Positions 45,953 through 54,292 are shown, numbered from the stretch's first letter. The stretch is DNA of 64,000 nucleotides from Paenibacillus_AB hodogayensis (GCF_039536325.1 NZ_BAAAYO010000002.1:558001-622000), one strand, 5' to 3'. Notes: generated from the letters alone by a model not told the origin. Numbers and translations: made by a program.

Positions 45953-46492
45953 ATGCATGCTAAGCAAACGTTGGAAAAATTCGAGGAACTGGCCGGCTTG
46001 TACGAGCGGCAGTTGGAGCGGTACGATATGGAGCAATTGACCCGCTCGCCGGAGAAGAACGAATGGTCGCTCGGTCAAATGTATGTCCATTTGATTCAAT
46101 CCGCTCTTCACATGCATTTACGTCATATCGAATCGTGCCGAGAACCGGGGCAACAGGCGTCAAACGAAACGGCCGGAAGCAAAACGGAAGAAGGCTTGGC
46201 CGTCTTCGCGCTAGGCGCCTTACCGCCCATTCGCATTCGCGTGCCGGCTTCCCGGGCCTATACCCCTTCCCAGCCCGAAAGCAAACAGCAACTGACCGAA
46301 GGCTTGCAGGAGGTCGTCCGGCGCATGCGGCAGATCGAGCCCGAGTTGGACAGCATCCCGCTCTCCCGTACGGCCGCTCATCCCCGCCTGGGCGCACTGA
46401 ACGCGAAGGAATGGTTTTCTTTGATCGAGATGCATTATCGCCACCATCTTCGTCAAAAGGAACGGCTGGACGTCTTTCTTGGAGCGGAGTAG
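45953..46492 (+). CDS. DinB-family protein
   Basis: A 179-residue four-helix-bundle protein of the DinB/YfiT superfamily. The metal-site histidines are expected in GQMYVHLIQSALHMHLRH and EMHYRHHLRQKERL. Such proteins are thiol- or small-molecule-dependent transferases or damage-inducible proteins. AAAAGGAG precedes the ATG at 45953. It probably forms an operon with the upstream WYL regulator. Confidence 0.85.
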   Translation: MHAKQTLEKFEELAGLYERQLERYDMEQLTRSPEKNEWSLGQMYVHLIQSALHMHLRHIESCREPGQQASNETAGSKTEEGLAVFALGALPPIRIRVPASRAYTPSQPESKQQLTEGLQEVVRRMRQIEPELDSIPLSRTAAHPRLGALNAKEWFSLIEMHYRHHLRQKERLDVFLGAE

Positions 46493-46648
46493 CCAGGTGC
46501 ATAGCAAAAGCCTCTGAGCGAAGCCATTTCGCCGAAGTACATCCGAGCCTTAGAAGTTTTCTTTTCTTGGTACAGAACGTGTCATTTCGCTTTATCCCTT
46601 TACCTTTAGCGAAGTTAAACTTTTGTATCGTTAAGAAACCTAGCCGCG

Positions 46649-47191
46649 TTAGCCGATAAACCGGTCTCTTTCCTCCGGTCCGGGCACCAGGCAATGGTCG
46701 CTGCGGCCGAACCAGCCGTACCGGCGACGCGCGATAAAGTCGTATACCGGATCGCGAATAGCCGCCGGCACCGCGACGAAGACGTACAGCAAGGGCCACA
46801 AACCGCGCAGCAAGCGGAATACTTCCAGCGCCGCCCGCGATTTGGTATACAACTTGCCGCTCCTCAGCAGCATGAACGTACCCGGGTCGCCCCCGTCTTC
46901 ACTCTCAGCGGCAGCGTCCTGCGCCTTTCCGGCTCCGGCTGTACGAGGAGAGCGTTCTTCTGCGGAGCTGGCTTTGCCTGCCGTCATACCGCCCGTTGGG
47001 GGAACGGCGGCTGGTCCGGACGGACGGATCCCGTTCGACCCGCGAAGGGCCAAGCCCGCTTCCGAATCGAGGGCGGCAAACCGAAATCTCCGCTTCGGAT
47101 CTCGGCTGATAACGAACCGCACCACAGCGTGGCACAGGTTGCATTCGCCGTCGAACAATATGATGCTGCCCGTATCGCCCTGTCCCTTCAT
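46649..47191 (-). CDS. DCC-family thiol-disulfide protein (DUF393) with low-complexity insertion
   Basis: A 180-residue thioredoxin-like protein of the DUF393/DCC family. The redox motif is DGECNLCHAVVRFV (about residues 14-27), and the end YDFIARRRYGWFGRSDHCLVP is typical. Between the usual ALDSEAG and MLLRSGKLYTKS segments lies an extra stretch of about 45 residues rich in Ala, Gly, Pro and Ser (about 50-100). GAGG lies before the ATG. The role is unknown. Confidence 0.85.
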   Translation of the reverse strand: MKGQGDTGSIILFDGECNLCHAVVRFVISRDPKRRFRFAALDSEAGLALRGSNGIRPSGPAAVPPTGGMTAGKASSAEERSPRTAGAGKAQDAAAESEDGGDPGTFMLLRSGKLYTKSRAALEVFRLLRGLWPLLYVFVAVPAAIRDPVYDFIARRRYGWFGRSDHCLVPGPEERDRFIG

Positions 47192-47342
47192 GATGTCCTC
47201 ATCCTCCCGCCGTTTGTAACTCTATTGTACGTGCCGGAAACCTTCGGCCACAGTTCCAACTTTCATGCAACGCTTCTCCGCCAAGGTACTACGGATTATG
47301 GTACGGAGCGGGCCGCCAGGAGCGATTCGCGACGGGGGAAAA

Positions 47343-48020
47343 TTAGCGTTTGCTTTCGCCGTTCCCGTCCTCGCGTCCCGCCGAATCAGGGTCCGGCAGC
47401 AGTCCTCCCCTCCGAACCTTCTCCACCGCTTCCTTGCTGCTTTTGACGCGAAGCTTTTTGAGCATTTTGTTCACCTGGTTTTTCAGCGTGCTCTCCGCCT
47501 TGAACAGCCTCCTCCCGATCTGCGGCTGCGTGTACCCTTCCTCCAGCAGCTCGAACAGCTCTCGTTCCGCGCCCGTAAGCTCCCTGAGCTGCTCCTCCCG
47601 CTTCAGGCGGGCGAACTCCTTCAGCAAGGCCTCCAACGGATTGACGCCTCGGACCGCTCCGCGAATCGTCTGGGGAAGCGTACGGTATTCGGACTTGACG
47701 ACATACTGGACCGCTCCGGCGGTAAAAGCCTGTGTAATGACCGATTCGTCGTCCAGCGAGGTTAGCATAATGACTTTCACCTGGCCCTGGCGGGCTTCGA
47801 TTAGCTCCATAGCCGCATAGATTCCGTCCACCCTGCCCGGCGTGAGGCAAATATCCATCAAGGCCACATCGAACTCCAGCGTACCGGCCAGCTTGGACGC
47901 CTCCTCGCGGCTTGTTGCCGCCCCTACGACCAGCAGATCCTCTTCCTTGTTCAGAAAAACCGTCATCGCCTTGATCCAGTCCGGATCGTCCTCCACGATC
48001 AACACTCTCCACGGGCTCAT
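47343..48020 (-). CDS. Response regulator, NarL/LuxR type
   Basis: A 225-residue regulator: receiver domain (about residues 4-120) with acidic pair VEDDPDW, phospho-acceptor Asp in ALMDICLTP, Thr in IMLTSLDD and Lys in YVVKSEY; then a LuxR-type helix-turn-helix (ELTGAERELFELLEEGYTQPQIGRRLFKAESTLKNQVNKMLKKLRV). GGGGGATGGAG precedes the ATG. It lies 17 bases after the kinase gene 48038-49402, its obvious partner. Confidence 0.93.
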   Translation of the reverse strand: MSPWRVLIVEDDPDWIKAMTVFLNKEEDLLVVGAATSREEASKLAGTLEFDVALMDICLTPGRVDGIYAAMELIEARQGQVKVIMLTSLDDESVITQAFTAGAVQYVVKSEYRTLPQTIRGAVRGVNPLEALLKEFARLKREEQLRELTGAERELFELLEEGYTQPQIGRRLFKAESTLKNQVNKMLKKLRVKSSKEAVEKVRRGGLLPDPDSAGREDGNGESKR

Positions 48021-48037
48021 GGCTCCATCCCCCTTCC

Positions 48038-49402
48038 TTACTTCCGTTTTCCCGTCGGGAACAGCAGCCGTACTGTCGTCCCCTCCCCTTCAACGCTGTT
48101 CAGCTCGATGGAGCCCCCGCTTTGCCGCATCACCTGGTAGGCGTACGTTAAACCAAGCCCGAAATTGCCGCCGCCCCTGCTCGCCTTTGTCGTATAAAAA
48201 GGCTCCAGCACGCGTTCCAGCCGGTCCTTGGCAATCCCCGATCCGGTGTCGCGAAACGAAACGGCTATACCTCGCTTCGCTTCGGCAATACGGACGTAAA
48301 GCGTACCGCCCTCAGGCATCGCTTCGGCCGCATTATGGACGATATTGGTCACGACCTCGCCTACATGCACAGGGTCGACCCGTACGATCGGATCGCATTC
48401 CGTCAGGCGCTCCACCGCGATGCGGCGCTCCGTCAGCCACGGGCTCATGCCCGCCAACTGCTCGCCGATCCGCTCCGCCAGACGCAGCGGCTCCTCCCGC
48501 AGCACGATCTCCCGGGTCTGGCCGTGCATACGCTCGACCATTCGCCTCATATGCTCGGCGGATTTCTCGATCAGCCCGAGCTGCTCCGAGGCGTCTGGAT
48601 GCTCCGGACCGAGAGCGAATTTTACATTGTCCGCGCACATGGAGATTTTGGCAATCTCGTTCTTGATCGTATGATTGAGCATTGCCGTTCCCGAGCTGAC
48701 TGCGGATACGGCGCTATCCAACGGATCGCGCTCCAGCCGTACCCTCACCCCGAGCACGCCGGAGCCAAAGGCGAACGCCACGCCGGCGAGCAGCGAATAG
48801 GCAATGAACACCGCGACGTAATCGAAAAAATAATAACCCGGCTGCCAAAGACTCCCCACATTGATAAACCCGGCGATGGCCGCCAGCGTCGGCACCGACA
48901 GCACCGCGACGGCAAGCCGTTCTTTTTTTCTCCAGCGATTCGTTTCCCGAAGCCAGCCCGCGATAAGCAGCCAGCAGGAAGCAGCGTAGTAAGGCACCGC
49001 CCACAACAATAAAATAAGGAAAAAGCTGCGCGATGCGCCGACCGCCGCATATACCGCCGCCGACAAAGCGACCGGTACGAGCAGCGCCAGCTTGAGCCGG
49101 GTAAGACGGGTTGAGGAGAATCGGCCGGCATACACCGCGCAAAACACAAGGACGCCGTACGGAGTCAGCGTGTGGTTGACCGCCTCCAGCACCTGCGCTG
49201 CTGCGTTCAGCGGCCCCAGCCATCCGGCTGCGTCCGGCCGCTCCGCCAGCAGAGGCAGCGCCGTCCCCCGCATAAAGCCTACCAAGCCGCCAACACTCGC
49301 GAACAACAAGAAAAAAGCAGCCCACCGGTTCGCCATTCGCTTCCGATGCAATAGGAACAGCACGAACGCTGCCGTAAGCAGCGCCACAAAATAAACGAGC
49401 AA
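48038..49402 (-). CDS. Membrane sensor histidine kinase
   Basis: A 454-residue kinase with about seven N-terminal transmembrane helices (residues 1-220), then an H-box AMLNHTIKNEIAKISM with its histidine present, and a GHKL ATPase domain (NIVHNAAEAM, DTGSGIAKD, PFYTTKASRGGGNFGLGLTY). The TTG start at 49402 has a GTGTGAG/GAGCGGAA region upstream; there is no ATG before the first helix. It forms a two-component pair with the downstream response regulator. The signal is unknown. Confidence 0.92.
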   Translation of the reverse strand: MLVYFVALLTAAFVLFLLHRKRMANRWAAFFLLFASVGGLVGFMRGTALPLLAERPDAAGWLGPLNAAAQVLEAVNHTLTPYGVLVFCAVYAGRFSSTRLTRLKLALLVPVALSAAVYAAVGASRSFFLILLLWAVPYYAASCWLLIAGWLRETNRWRKKERLAVAVLSVPTLAAIAGFINVGSLWQPGYYFFDYVAVFIAYSLLAGVAFAFGSGVLGVRVRLERDPLDSAVSAVSSGTAMLNHTIKNEIAKISMCADNVKFALGPEHPDASEQLGLIEKSAEHMRRMVERMHGQTREIVLREEPLRLAERIGEQLAGMSPWLTERRIAVERLTECDPIVRVDPVHVGEVVTNIVHNAAEAMPEGGTLYVRIAEAKRGIAVSFRDTGSGIAKDRLERVLEPFYTTKASRGGGNFGLGLTYAYQVMRQSGGSIELNSVEGEGTTVRLLFPTGKRK

Positions 49403-49496
49403 TTCCGCTCACACCCTTTTATGCCGGTTCTTAGCCAAATCATACCCTTGATTCGTCCACGGTTTCAAGCCGAATGCCGGGCATCCGGCAATCAAT

Positions 49497-49536
49497 CCAA
49501 AAAGCGGTTCTCCGGATCGATCGGAAAACCGCTTCA
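49497..49536 (-). terminator. Rho-independent terminator of the lactonase gene
   Basis: On the minus strand AAGCGGTT and AACCGCTT with an inner TCCG/CGGA pair form a hairpin followed by TTTTT. Confidence 0.85.
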
Positions 49537-49579
49537 TTGTTGTTTCTATATACCCAAGCCCCTCGGGAAGAACATCCGC

Positions 49580-50677
49580 CTATTGCTGAGGCGCAGAGAA
49601 CCAGGCCATTTTCACGCATACCGGTTTGGAAGCCTCGACCGTCACTCCCGTATACTCCAGCCGTCCGGTTGCCTTGTCAACTTTAAACACGACCACATTG
49701 TCCGAATCCCGGTTGGCCGCCAGCAGAAAATCCCCTTCCAGCGAAAGCGAGAAATGCCGCGGATGACCGCCGCGGGTCGATACGTGTTCTACCGTCCTCA
49801 GCTTGCCCGTTCCCGCATCGATCGCATACACGACTATGGAATCGTGTCCACGGTTAGAGCCGTACAAGTAGTTCCCGTCCGGCGAAACCTGCACTTCCGC
49901 GCATGCGCTCTCTCCGGCGAAGCCTTCCGGCAGCGTAGACACGACTTCCAACGGCTGCAGGATGCCTTCCTCCGCCTCGTACCGGAACGAAGCGACCGTC
50001 GAATCCAGCTCGTTAATGACATAAACGAATCTTCCGCTCGGATGAAAAGCCAGATGACGGGGACCCGCACCCGGAGGCACCGAAGTATCGCCGTGGAACT
50101 CCAGCCTGCCCTCATCCGCCAGCAGCCGGTATCCGCGAATCCGGTCCATTCCCAGATCGGGTACGAAAGCAAACCGGTTATCCGGGCTGAAAAAGACCGA
50201 ATGCGGATGCGGCCGGTCCTGACGCTCCGGATCGACACTGCTTCCTTCATGCCGCTTCGCATCGAGCAGCTCGCCTACCGTACCGTTCTCGCCGGAGGCT
50301 AGCAGGCCGACCTGCCCGCCCGAGTAGCTGGCCACCGCAAAGTAACAGTTCGTTCCGTCGCGCTGGATGTGGCAGGTCGTCGTGTTGACGGTACCGCTCC
50401 GGCTCAGCTCCGTCAGCTTGCCGGAAACCGGATCGATCGCGAACGATACCGCCGCCCCTTGCCGCTGTCCGTCCACAAACCGCTCGGCAATCGCATGCAG
50501 CCGCAAGCGATCGGCATCCAAGCTGAGAAAGGTCGGGTTCTGCAGTCCCGCCGCGCGGTCAAGCGGCGTCAGAGCCCCGCTCTCTTTGTCCATCCGGTAC
50601 ACATATACGCCGTCATTCGCCGCCTCCGCATAAGAACCGACAAATACGAGCATATAACCTTGGGAATCTTGTGCCAT
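49580..50677 (-). CDS. Beta-propeller lactonase (6-phosphogluconolactonase-like, PF10282)
   Basis: A 365-residue seven-bladed propeller of the lactonase family (B. subtilis YkgB type). Typical segments: FVGSYAEAANDGVYVYRMD, DRPHPHSVFFSPDNRFAFVPDLGMDRIRGYR, GPRHLAFHPSGRFVYVINELDSTV and GGHPRHFSLSLEGDFLLAANRDSDNVVVF. Some members hydrolyse 6-phosphogluconolactone; the substrate here is not proven. AAAGGAGG before the ATG at 50677 decides the start. Confidence 0.9.
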   Translation of the reverse strand: MAQDSQGYMLVFVGSYAEAANDGVYVYRMDKESGALTPLDRAAGLQNPTFLSLDADRLRLHAIAERFVDGQRQGAAVSFAIDPVSGKLTELSRSGTVNTTTCHIQRDGTNCYFAVASYSGGQVGLLASGENGTVGELLDAKRHEGSSVDPERQDRPHPHSVFFSPDNRFAFVPDLGMDRIRGYRLLADEGRLEFHGDTSVPPGAGPRHLAFHPSGRFVYVINELDSTVASFRYEAEEGILQPLEVVSTLPEGFAGESACAEVQVSPDGNYLYGSNRGHDSIVVYAIDAGTGKLRTVEHVSTRGGHPRHFSLSLEGDFLLAANRDSDNVVVFKVDKATGRLEYTGVTVEASKPVCVKMAWFSAPQQ

Positions 50678-50767
50678 CGAAAGTTCCTCCTTTGGGAATG
50701 GGATCTCCTGTTTCTGCAAAATAGGAAAAGAGCCCCGGACTATGCGTCTAGGACTCTTTGTGTACGA

Positions 50768-50850
50768 TGCGGTCGGAGAGACTCGAACTCTCACGGGCGT
50801 ACGCCCACTACCCCCTCAAGATAGCGTGTCTGCCATTCCACCACGACCGC
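50768..50850 (-). tRNA. tRNA-Leu (GAG)
   Basis: The minus strand folds as a class II tRNA: acceptor GCGGTCG/CGACCGC, a long variable arm (GGGCGTACGCCC) and T-loop GTTCGAG. The anticodon loop TTGAGGG gives GAG. CCA is not encoded. Confidence 0.93.
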
Positions 50851-50882
50851 AGGTTGAGAGTTGTCCGGATCAACTCTACAGA

Positions 50883-50955
50883 TGAGCCATGTAGGACTCG
50901 AACCTACGACACCCTGATTAAAAGTCAGGTGCTCTACCAACTGAGCTAATGGCTC
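50883..50955 (-). tRNA. tRNA-Lys (TTT)
   Basis: Acceptor GAGCCAT/ATGGCTC, D-arm TAGCTCAGTTGGTAGAGCA, anticodon loop CTTTTAA with TTT, and T-loop GGTTCGAGTCC. CCA is not encoded. It is a likely MnmM substrate. Confidence 0.95.
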
Positions 50956-50984
50956 GAGGAAGCCAATGCTTCAACTTGCTAAAA

Positions 50985-51056
50985 TGACCCGTAGGGGATT
51001 CGAACCCCTGTTACCTCCGTGAAAGGGAGGTGTCTTAACCCCTTGACCAACGGGCC
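50985..51056 (-). tRNA. tRNA-Glu (TTC)
   Basis: Acceptor GGCCCGT/ACGGGTC, anticodon stem CCTCC/GGAGG with loop CTTTCAC (TTC) and T-loop GGTTCGAATCC. CCA is not encoded. It is a likely MnmM substrate. Confidence 0.95.
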
Positions 51057-51229
51057 TCGTTTACCATTATGTTGTCGCCCTTCGAAGCGACAAGAGTTAT
51101 TATAGCCGATATCGAATACAAAGACAAGCTCTTTTTTTCGGATGCGTTGTAGCGCCAAGCATCCCCCGCTCCTTTTTCAAATCGCTCCGCCGTGTGGTAT
51201 GCTGTTGCCATAATGGAGGTGCCCCGGCC

Positions 51230-52159
51230 ATGCTCATTTATACGAAGTCCACCGGTCGCGTGACCCGGGAACAGATCCGCGTGCCCGGTCCGGACGAGGT
51301 TGTCTGGATCCGGCTGCGTTCTCCGGAGCCGGACGAGCTGCAGCACGTTTTGCACGATATGTTTCATTGCCATCCTTTGCTGGTCGAAGACTGCATGCAC
51401 CTGAACCAGCGTGCCAAGATGGACCGGTACCAGGACCGTATTTTTATTTCCTTTTACGCGCTGGACGAGCACCTGAAAGCGAGCGAATTCGCCACCGTCA
51501 TCGGCGACAGCTTCATTATCACGGTCCACCGGGATGAAATTCCGTTTTTCGAGACGTTGGAAAAGGAATGCGAACAGCTCGAAGAGTTGATGGAATCGAC
51601 CGGAGCGATCTTGTACCGCATTTTGGACCGGTGCGTCGATGAATATACCAATCACACGAACCAGTTGGACGACCGAATCGACCGGTTGGAGCAGTCCATT
51701 CATCATAACCCTTATACCAAGATCGCTCAGCCGATTTTTAAAATGAAGCGGACGCTTCATCTGCTCCGCCGTATTTTTGCCGAGGAACGAACGCTTGTGG
51801 GCTCCATCGTTCATCAAAACTTTCCGTACATCCGCCAGGAGTCGGACGCCTATTTTATGGACGTGTACGACCATCTGTCGCGAATCGTCGATTCGATGGA
51901 TATTTTTCGCGAATCGCTGAACGGCTTGCTTGAGCTGCAAATGAATATGAGGTCCGACCGGATGAACGAGATTATGAAGACGCTGACCGTAGCCAGCACC
52001 TTTTTTATGCCCTTAACGTTTATAGCCGGCGTTTACGGGATGAATTTCAAAGGTATGCCGGAGCTCGATTGGAAATACGGCTACATTGGCATTTGGGGCG
52101 TGATGATCGCCATTTCGCTCAGCCTCTGGATGTATTTTAAAAAGAAGAAGTGGCTATGA
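51230..52159 (+). CDS. corA: CorA-family magnesium/divalent cation transporter
   Basis: A 309-residue pentameric channel protein of the CorA family. A cytoplasmic alpha/beta funnel (about residues 1-245, DEVVWIRLRSPEPDEL, HPLLVEDCMH) leads to two C-terminal transmembrane helices; the first ends in the signature YGMNF and the loop after it is acidic, as required. The ATG at 51230 has GGAGGT; an upstream frame extension lacks homology. No Mg-sensing leader is seen, and a tRNA cluster lies about 170 bases upstream on the other strand. Confidence 0.94.
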   Translation: MLIYTKSTGRVTREQIRVPGPDEVVWIRLRSPEPDELQHVLHDMFHCHPLLVEDCMHLNQRAKMDRYQDRIFISFYALDEHLKASEFATVIGDSFIITVHRDEIPFFETLEKECEQLEELMESTGAILYRILDRCVDEYTNHTNQLDDRIDRLEQSIHHNPYTKIAQPIFKMKRTLHLLRRIFAEERTLVGSIVHQNFPYIRQESDAYFMDVYDHLSRIVDSMDIFRESLNGLLELQMNMRSDRMNEIMKTLTVASTFFMPLTFIAGVYGMNFKGMPELDWKYGYIGIWGVMIAISLSLWMYFKKKKWL

Positions 52160-52165
52160 GAAGAG

Positions 52166-52240
52166 GGGTTCTCCTCCCTCTCTCCTTCAAACGCAAAAAG
52201 CCGCCATGGCGGCGGCTTTTCTTGGACGGAGAAAGAGGGA
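52166..52240. repeat. Direct repeat, copy A (tRNA 3' end plus terminator)
   Basis: 75 bases nearly identical to 52308-52380, differing by two small indels and a substitution. It contains the hairpin GCCGCC-ATGGC-GGCGGC with flanking A and T runs, which can end corA transcription, and the last bases of tRNA-Ser. Confidence 0.85.
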
Positions 52241-52318
52241 TACTCTCCGGCCTCCGAGACTGCGCAGCCTTTCCTATCGAAGCATCGCTCCGACGCCCCC
52301 TCTTCTCGGGTTCTCCTC
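52227..52318 (-). pseudogene. Probable decayed tRNA-Ser copy
   Basis: The repeat period (142 bases) nearly equals tRNA-Ser plus its terminator. In copy A the 3' acceptor and terminator are intact. The body is degenerate but still resembles the functional gene (minus-strand GGAGGAGAACCCGAGAAGAG and GGGGGCG near the 5' side). No proper anticodon arm forms. The 5' boundary is approximate. Confidence 0.45.
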
Positions 52319-52380
52319 CCTCTCTCCTTCAACGCAAAAAGCCGCCTAGCGGCGGCTTTTCTTGGACGGAGAAAGAGGGA
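52308..52380. repeat. Direct repeat, copy B (tRNA-Ser 3' end plus terminator)
   Basis: The partner of copy A. It includes the terminator GCCGCC-TAG-CGGCGGC downstream of tRNA-Ser on the minus strand and the tRNA acceptor 3' strand. Confidence 0.85.
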
Positions 52381-52452
52381 TTCGAACCCTCGCGGCTGTT
52401 ACACCCTAACGCTTTAGCAAAGCGCCCCCTTCGGCCTCTTGGGTATCTCTCC
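52367..52452 (-). tRNA. tRNA-Ser (GCT)
   Basis: A class II tRNA: acceptor GGAGAGA/TTTCTCC with discriminator G, anticodon stem GCGCT/AGCGT with loop TTGCTAA (GCT), a long variable arm and T-loop GGTTCGAATCC. CCA is not encoded. A terminator follows on the minus strand. Confidence 0.93.
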
Positions 52453-52456
52453 AAAG

Positions 52457-52529
52457 CTCCCCGAACAGGACTCGAACCTGTGACAACTCGGTTAACAGCC
52501 GAGTGCTCTACCAACTGAGCTATCAGGGA
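52457..52529 (-). tRNA. tRNA-Asn (GTT)
   Basis: Acceptor TCCCTGA/TCGGGGA with discriminator G, D-arm TAGCTCAGTTGGTAGAGCA, anticodon loop CTGTTAA (GTT) and T-loop GGTTCGAGTCC. It lies four bases from tRNA-Ser and is co-transcribed with it. Confidence 0.95.
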
Positions 52530-52546
52530 ATGTACTACTGAATTTA

Positions 52547-53020
52547 TCACGAATTGGAGTTCAAGTCAAGCGTGACAAGCTTTAGCTTCCCTCTGCATGC
52601 GCCGCACGCATACTTGCCCGGATCCATGCGCCGCTTGCGCAAATAAGAGGTTCCACAGGAGACGCATTGAAGCTTGTATCGGAACGGCTGCGCCGGCTTG
52701 CGCATGCCTAGCGACTGGCAGTACCGGGTGCCACCGACCTCGGCAAGCAGCCTTTTAAAATCATCGTCCCGGTGCCTATACCCTTTCCGCTGCAAATGCA
52801 GATGGTAATGGCACAGCTCATGCTTGATGATTTTCTCGACTTCCTCCGCTCCGAACGCCTCGTATTGGTGCCAGCTAATATCGATATTGTGCGACTTCAT
52901 GAAATACCGCCCGCCGGTCGTCCGAAGACGGTGATTGAATGACGCCGTATGCAGAAAGGGCCGTTTGAAGTATTGCAACGACACCCGTTCGATCCACTGC
53001 TGCAGCTCCTTGTCGTCCAT
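52547..53020 (-). CDS. SprT-family protein (YdcK-like)
   Basis: A 157-residue SprT-like zincin domain protein. The metalloprotease motif HELCHYHLH (about residues 64-72) and a C-terminal four-Cys zinc ribbon (CVSCG ... CGACRG, about 117-143) are both present. B. subtilis YdcK is the counterpart and is likewise near tex and cmpA. The ATG at 53020 has GGAGGGG upstream. The tRNA-Asn gene begins 17 bases after the stop. Confidence 0.9.
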   Translation of the reverse strand: MDDKELQQWIERVSLQYFKRPFLHTASFNHRLRTTGGRYFMKSHNIDISWHQYEAFGAEEVEKIIKHELCHYHLHLQRKGYRHRDDDFKRLLAEVGGTRYCQSLGMRKPAQPFRYKLQCVSCGTSYLRKRRMDPGKYACGACRGKLKLVTLDLNSNS

Positions 53021-53162
53021 ACCTGCCCCTCCCTCCAAACAAGACTTCCGGGTATAACCTGTACTTGAATTTTAACTCGTTCTTACGCTACACTGTCAAG
53101 TAGAACGAAACGGAAACGGATCACGACGCCCGGAAAACGCCGAGAGGAGAACAACTACCGCC

Positions 53163-53516
53163 ATGCCGAAAATGAGATACGCCGTATTATTGCTCGGCTC
53201 CACCCTGGAATTCGTGGAAATGCCCGCAGACCACGTGTACCAGCTGACCGCACTCAACCGCCGTCTGCATAAGGAACTGGACAAGCTGACCGCCTCCAAT
53301 GTCCCGAGCCTGCCGCATGTGGTCGCCGAATGCGACGCGCTGGATATCGTGGACAACGCCTGTCCCGTGCGTCACGGACTCGAATACATGAATGAATTGG
53401 AGCAAGCGTTTGCCGCGTTGGACGAGAAGGCTTACCCGCTTATCTCGCTGCTTACCGAAATTCGCGCTCTGCAGGCCCAGCTAGAGCAATGGTACGAAGA
53501 GGAAGAAGACGCTTAG
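53163..53516 (+). CDS. Hypothetical protein, 117 residues
   Basis: A soluble protein with a beta strand start (MRYAVLLLGSTLEFVEMP) and long helices (VYQLTALNRRLHKELDKL and LLTEIRALQAQLEQWYEEEEDA) suggesting coiled coil. GAGGAG lies rather far (about 14 bases) before the ATG; a second ATG three codons later is possible. I recognise no family. It is divergent from the SprT gene. Confidence 0.6.
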   Translation: MPKMRYAVLLLGSTLEFVEMPADHVYQLTALNRRLHKELDKLTASNVPSLPHVVAECDALDIVDNACPVRHGLEYMNELEQAFAALDEKAYPLISLLTEIRALQAQLEQWYEEEEDA

Positions 53517-53622
53517 TACAAAATCAGAGCCACCTCTGTGTATTCCGGAAGGCTCGATCCCTTGCGGTGCAAGGGATTCGGTCCATTTCACGGATACCGT
53601 TTAAGGCCTAGCTTTGTACTAC

Positions 53623-53776
53623 ATAAGTTGAACGAAATCACTTCCTGGAAATGGCCGCTTTCAACTCCATTCCGCTGAGTCTTTTTTTCAATCCAGGAGT
53701 TGAAAACAACATGTCTGAGCAGCAAGGCAGTTCTTTTCGGAATGAAATGGGCTTCCCAAACATTCGTTCAACTTAT
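53623..53776. repeat. 154-base element with perfect terminal inverted repeats, possible MITE
   Basis: ATAAGTTGAACGAA (53623-53636) and TTCGTTCAACTTAT (53763-53776) are perfect 14-base inverted ends. Inside are the inverted pairs TTTCAACTCC/GGAGTTGAAA (53659-53668, 53696-53705) and CATTCCG/CGGAATG. No transposase and no clear target duplication is seen, so a miniature element or a decayed insertion end is only a candidate. Confidence 0.4.
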
Positions 53777-53809
53777 ATAGTCAGAACGGTTCAGGTACAT
53801 TTGGAAAAT

Positions 53810-53854
53810 GGCTGTGCCAAAGCAGATCATTCTGCTTGAGGCGACAGCCTTTTT
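53810..53854. terminator. Terminator-like hairpin
   Basis: GGCTGTGCC pairs with GGCGACAGCC around an inner AAGCAG/CTGCTT stem, followed by TTTTT on the plus strand. Which transcript it ends is unclear. Confidence 0.55.
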
Positions 53855-54050
53855 ACTCAGCAAGCTCAACAAGGGCCATAGCGCACAGCTCACCTTGCCC
53901 GGATACCTGCATGTTGTGCTCCGAAAAAAGCGGCGCACGCTGGCCGGGATGATTTTTTCGCAAAAGGACCTGCACCGTCTCCGCTATTTCCCCATATCCT
54001 ATAGGTAAGAGCACAGTGTTACGAGACCTTGGGAAAGAGGGGATGGAGTT

Positions 54051-54194
54051 ATGCCGCAGTGGCTTTGCCATCAACTGGAGAAGGCGTTCCGCAAGCAGGA
54101 TATCCGGCAAATACGGCTGCTGAACGACTGCTGGTTCTTCTATCGAACCAAAATCACCGACTCCAAAGAGTCCGTTCATATATCCCGACCGTAA
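54051..54194 (+). CDS. cmpA: Cortex morphogenetic protein CmpA
   Basis: A 47-residue protein matching the very small sporulation protein CmpA, which in B. subtilis checks coat assembly before cortex formation. The pattern MPQWLCHQLEKAFRKQD then IRLLNDCWFFYRTK carries the conserved PxWL, AFxxxD, LNxCWxFY positions. AGAGGGGATGGAG precedes the ATG. The C-terminal tail is slightly longer than the Bacillus protein. Its place between the SprT gene and tex repeats the B. subtilis order. Confidence 0.85.
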   Translation: MPQWLCHQLEKAFRKQDIRQIRLLNDCWFFYRTKITDSKESVHISRP

Positions 54195-54228
54195 CGTCCC
54201 GAGGAAAACGTCCTCGGGGCGTTTTTCT
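54194..54228 (+). terminator. Rho-independent terminator of cmpA
   Basis: ACGTCCCGAGGA pairs with TCCTCGGGGCGT around AAACG, followed by TTTTT; it begins at the cmpA stop codon. Confidence 0.88.
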
Positions 54229-54292
54229 TGTATCGGCTGGAGCCCTGGGGGAACCGCCGCCGGCCATGCGTGCGCTGCATACCCTACAACGA

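Larger units (their letters stand above)
53517..54050. other. Stretch without a confident gene
   Basis: It contains a perfect hairpin ATCCCTTGC/GCAAGGGAT near 53558-53578, the nested inverted-repeat element at 53623-53776 and a terminator-like hairpin at 53810-53854. Short frames at 53651-53839 and 53808-54008 have weak or no ribosome binding sites and no recognisable product. Confidence 0.5.

Noticed and set aside
52166..52452. Integrated mobile element bounded by att sites
   Set aside because: Only 67 bases lie between the repeats and there is no integrase; tandem tRNA duplication explains the period better.
53808..54008. 66-codon plus-strand frame
   Set aside because: Its first codons form the terminator-like hairpin at 53810-53854, the ribosome binding site is poor and no family is recognised.
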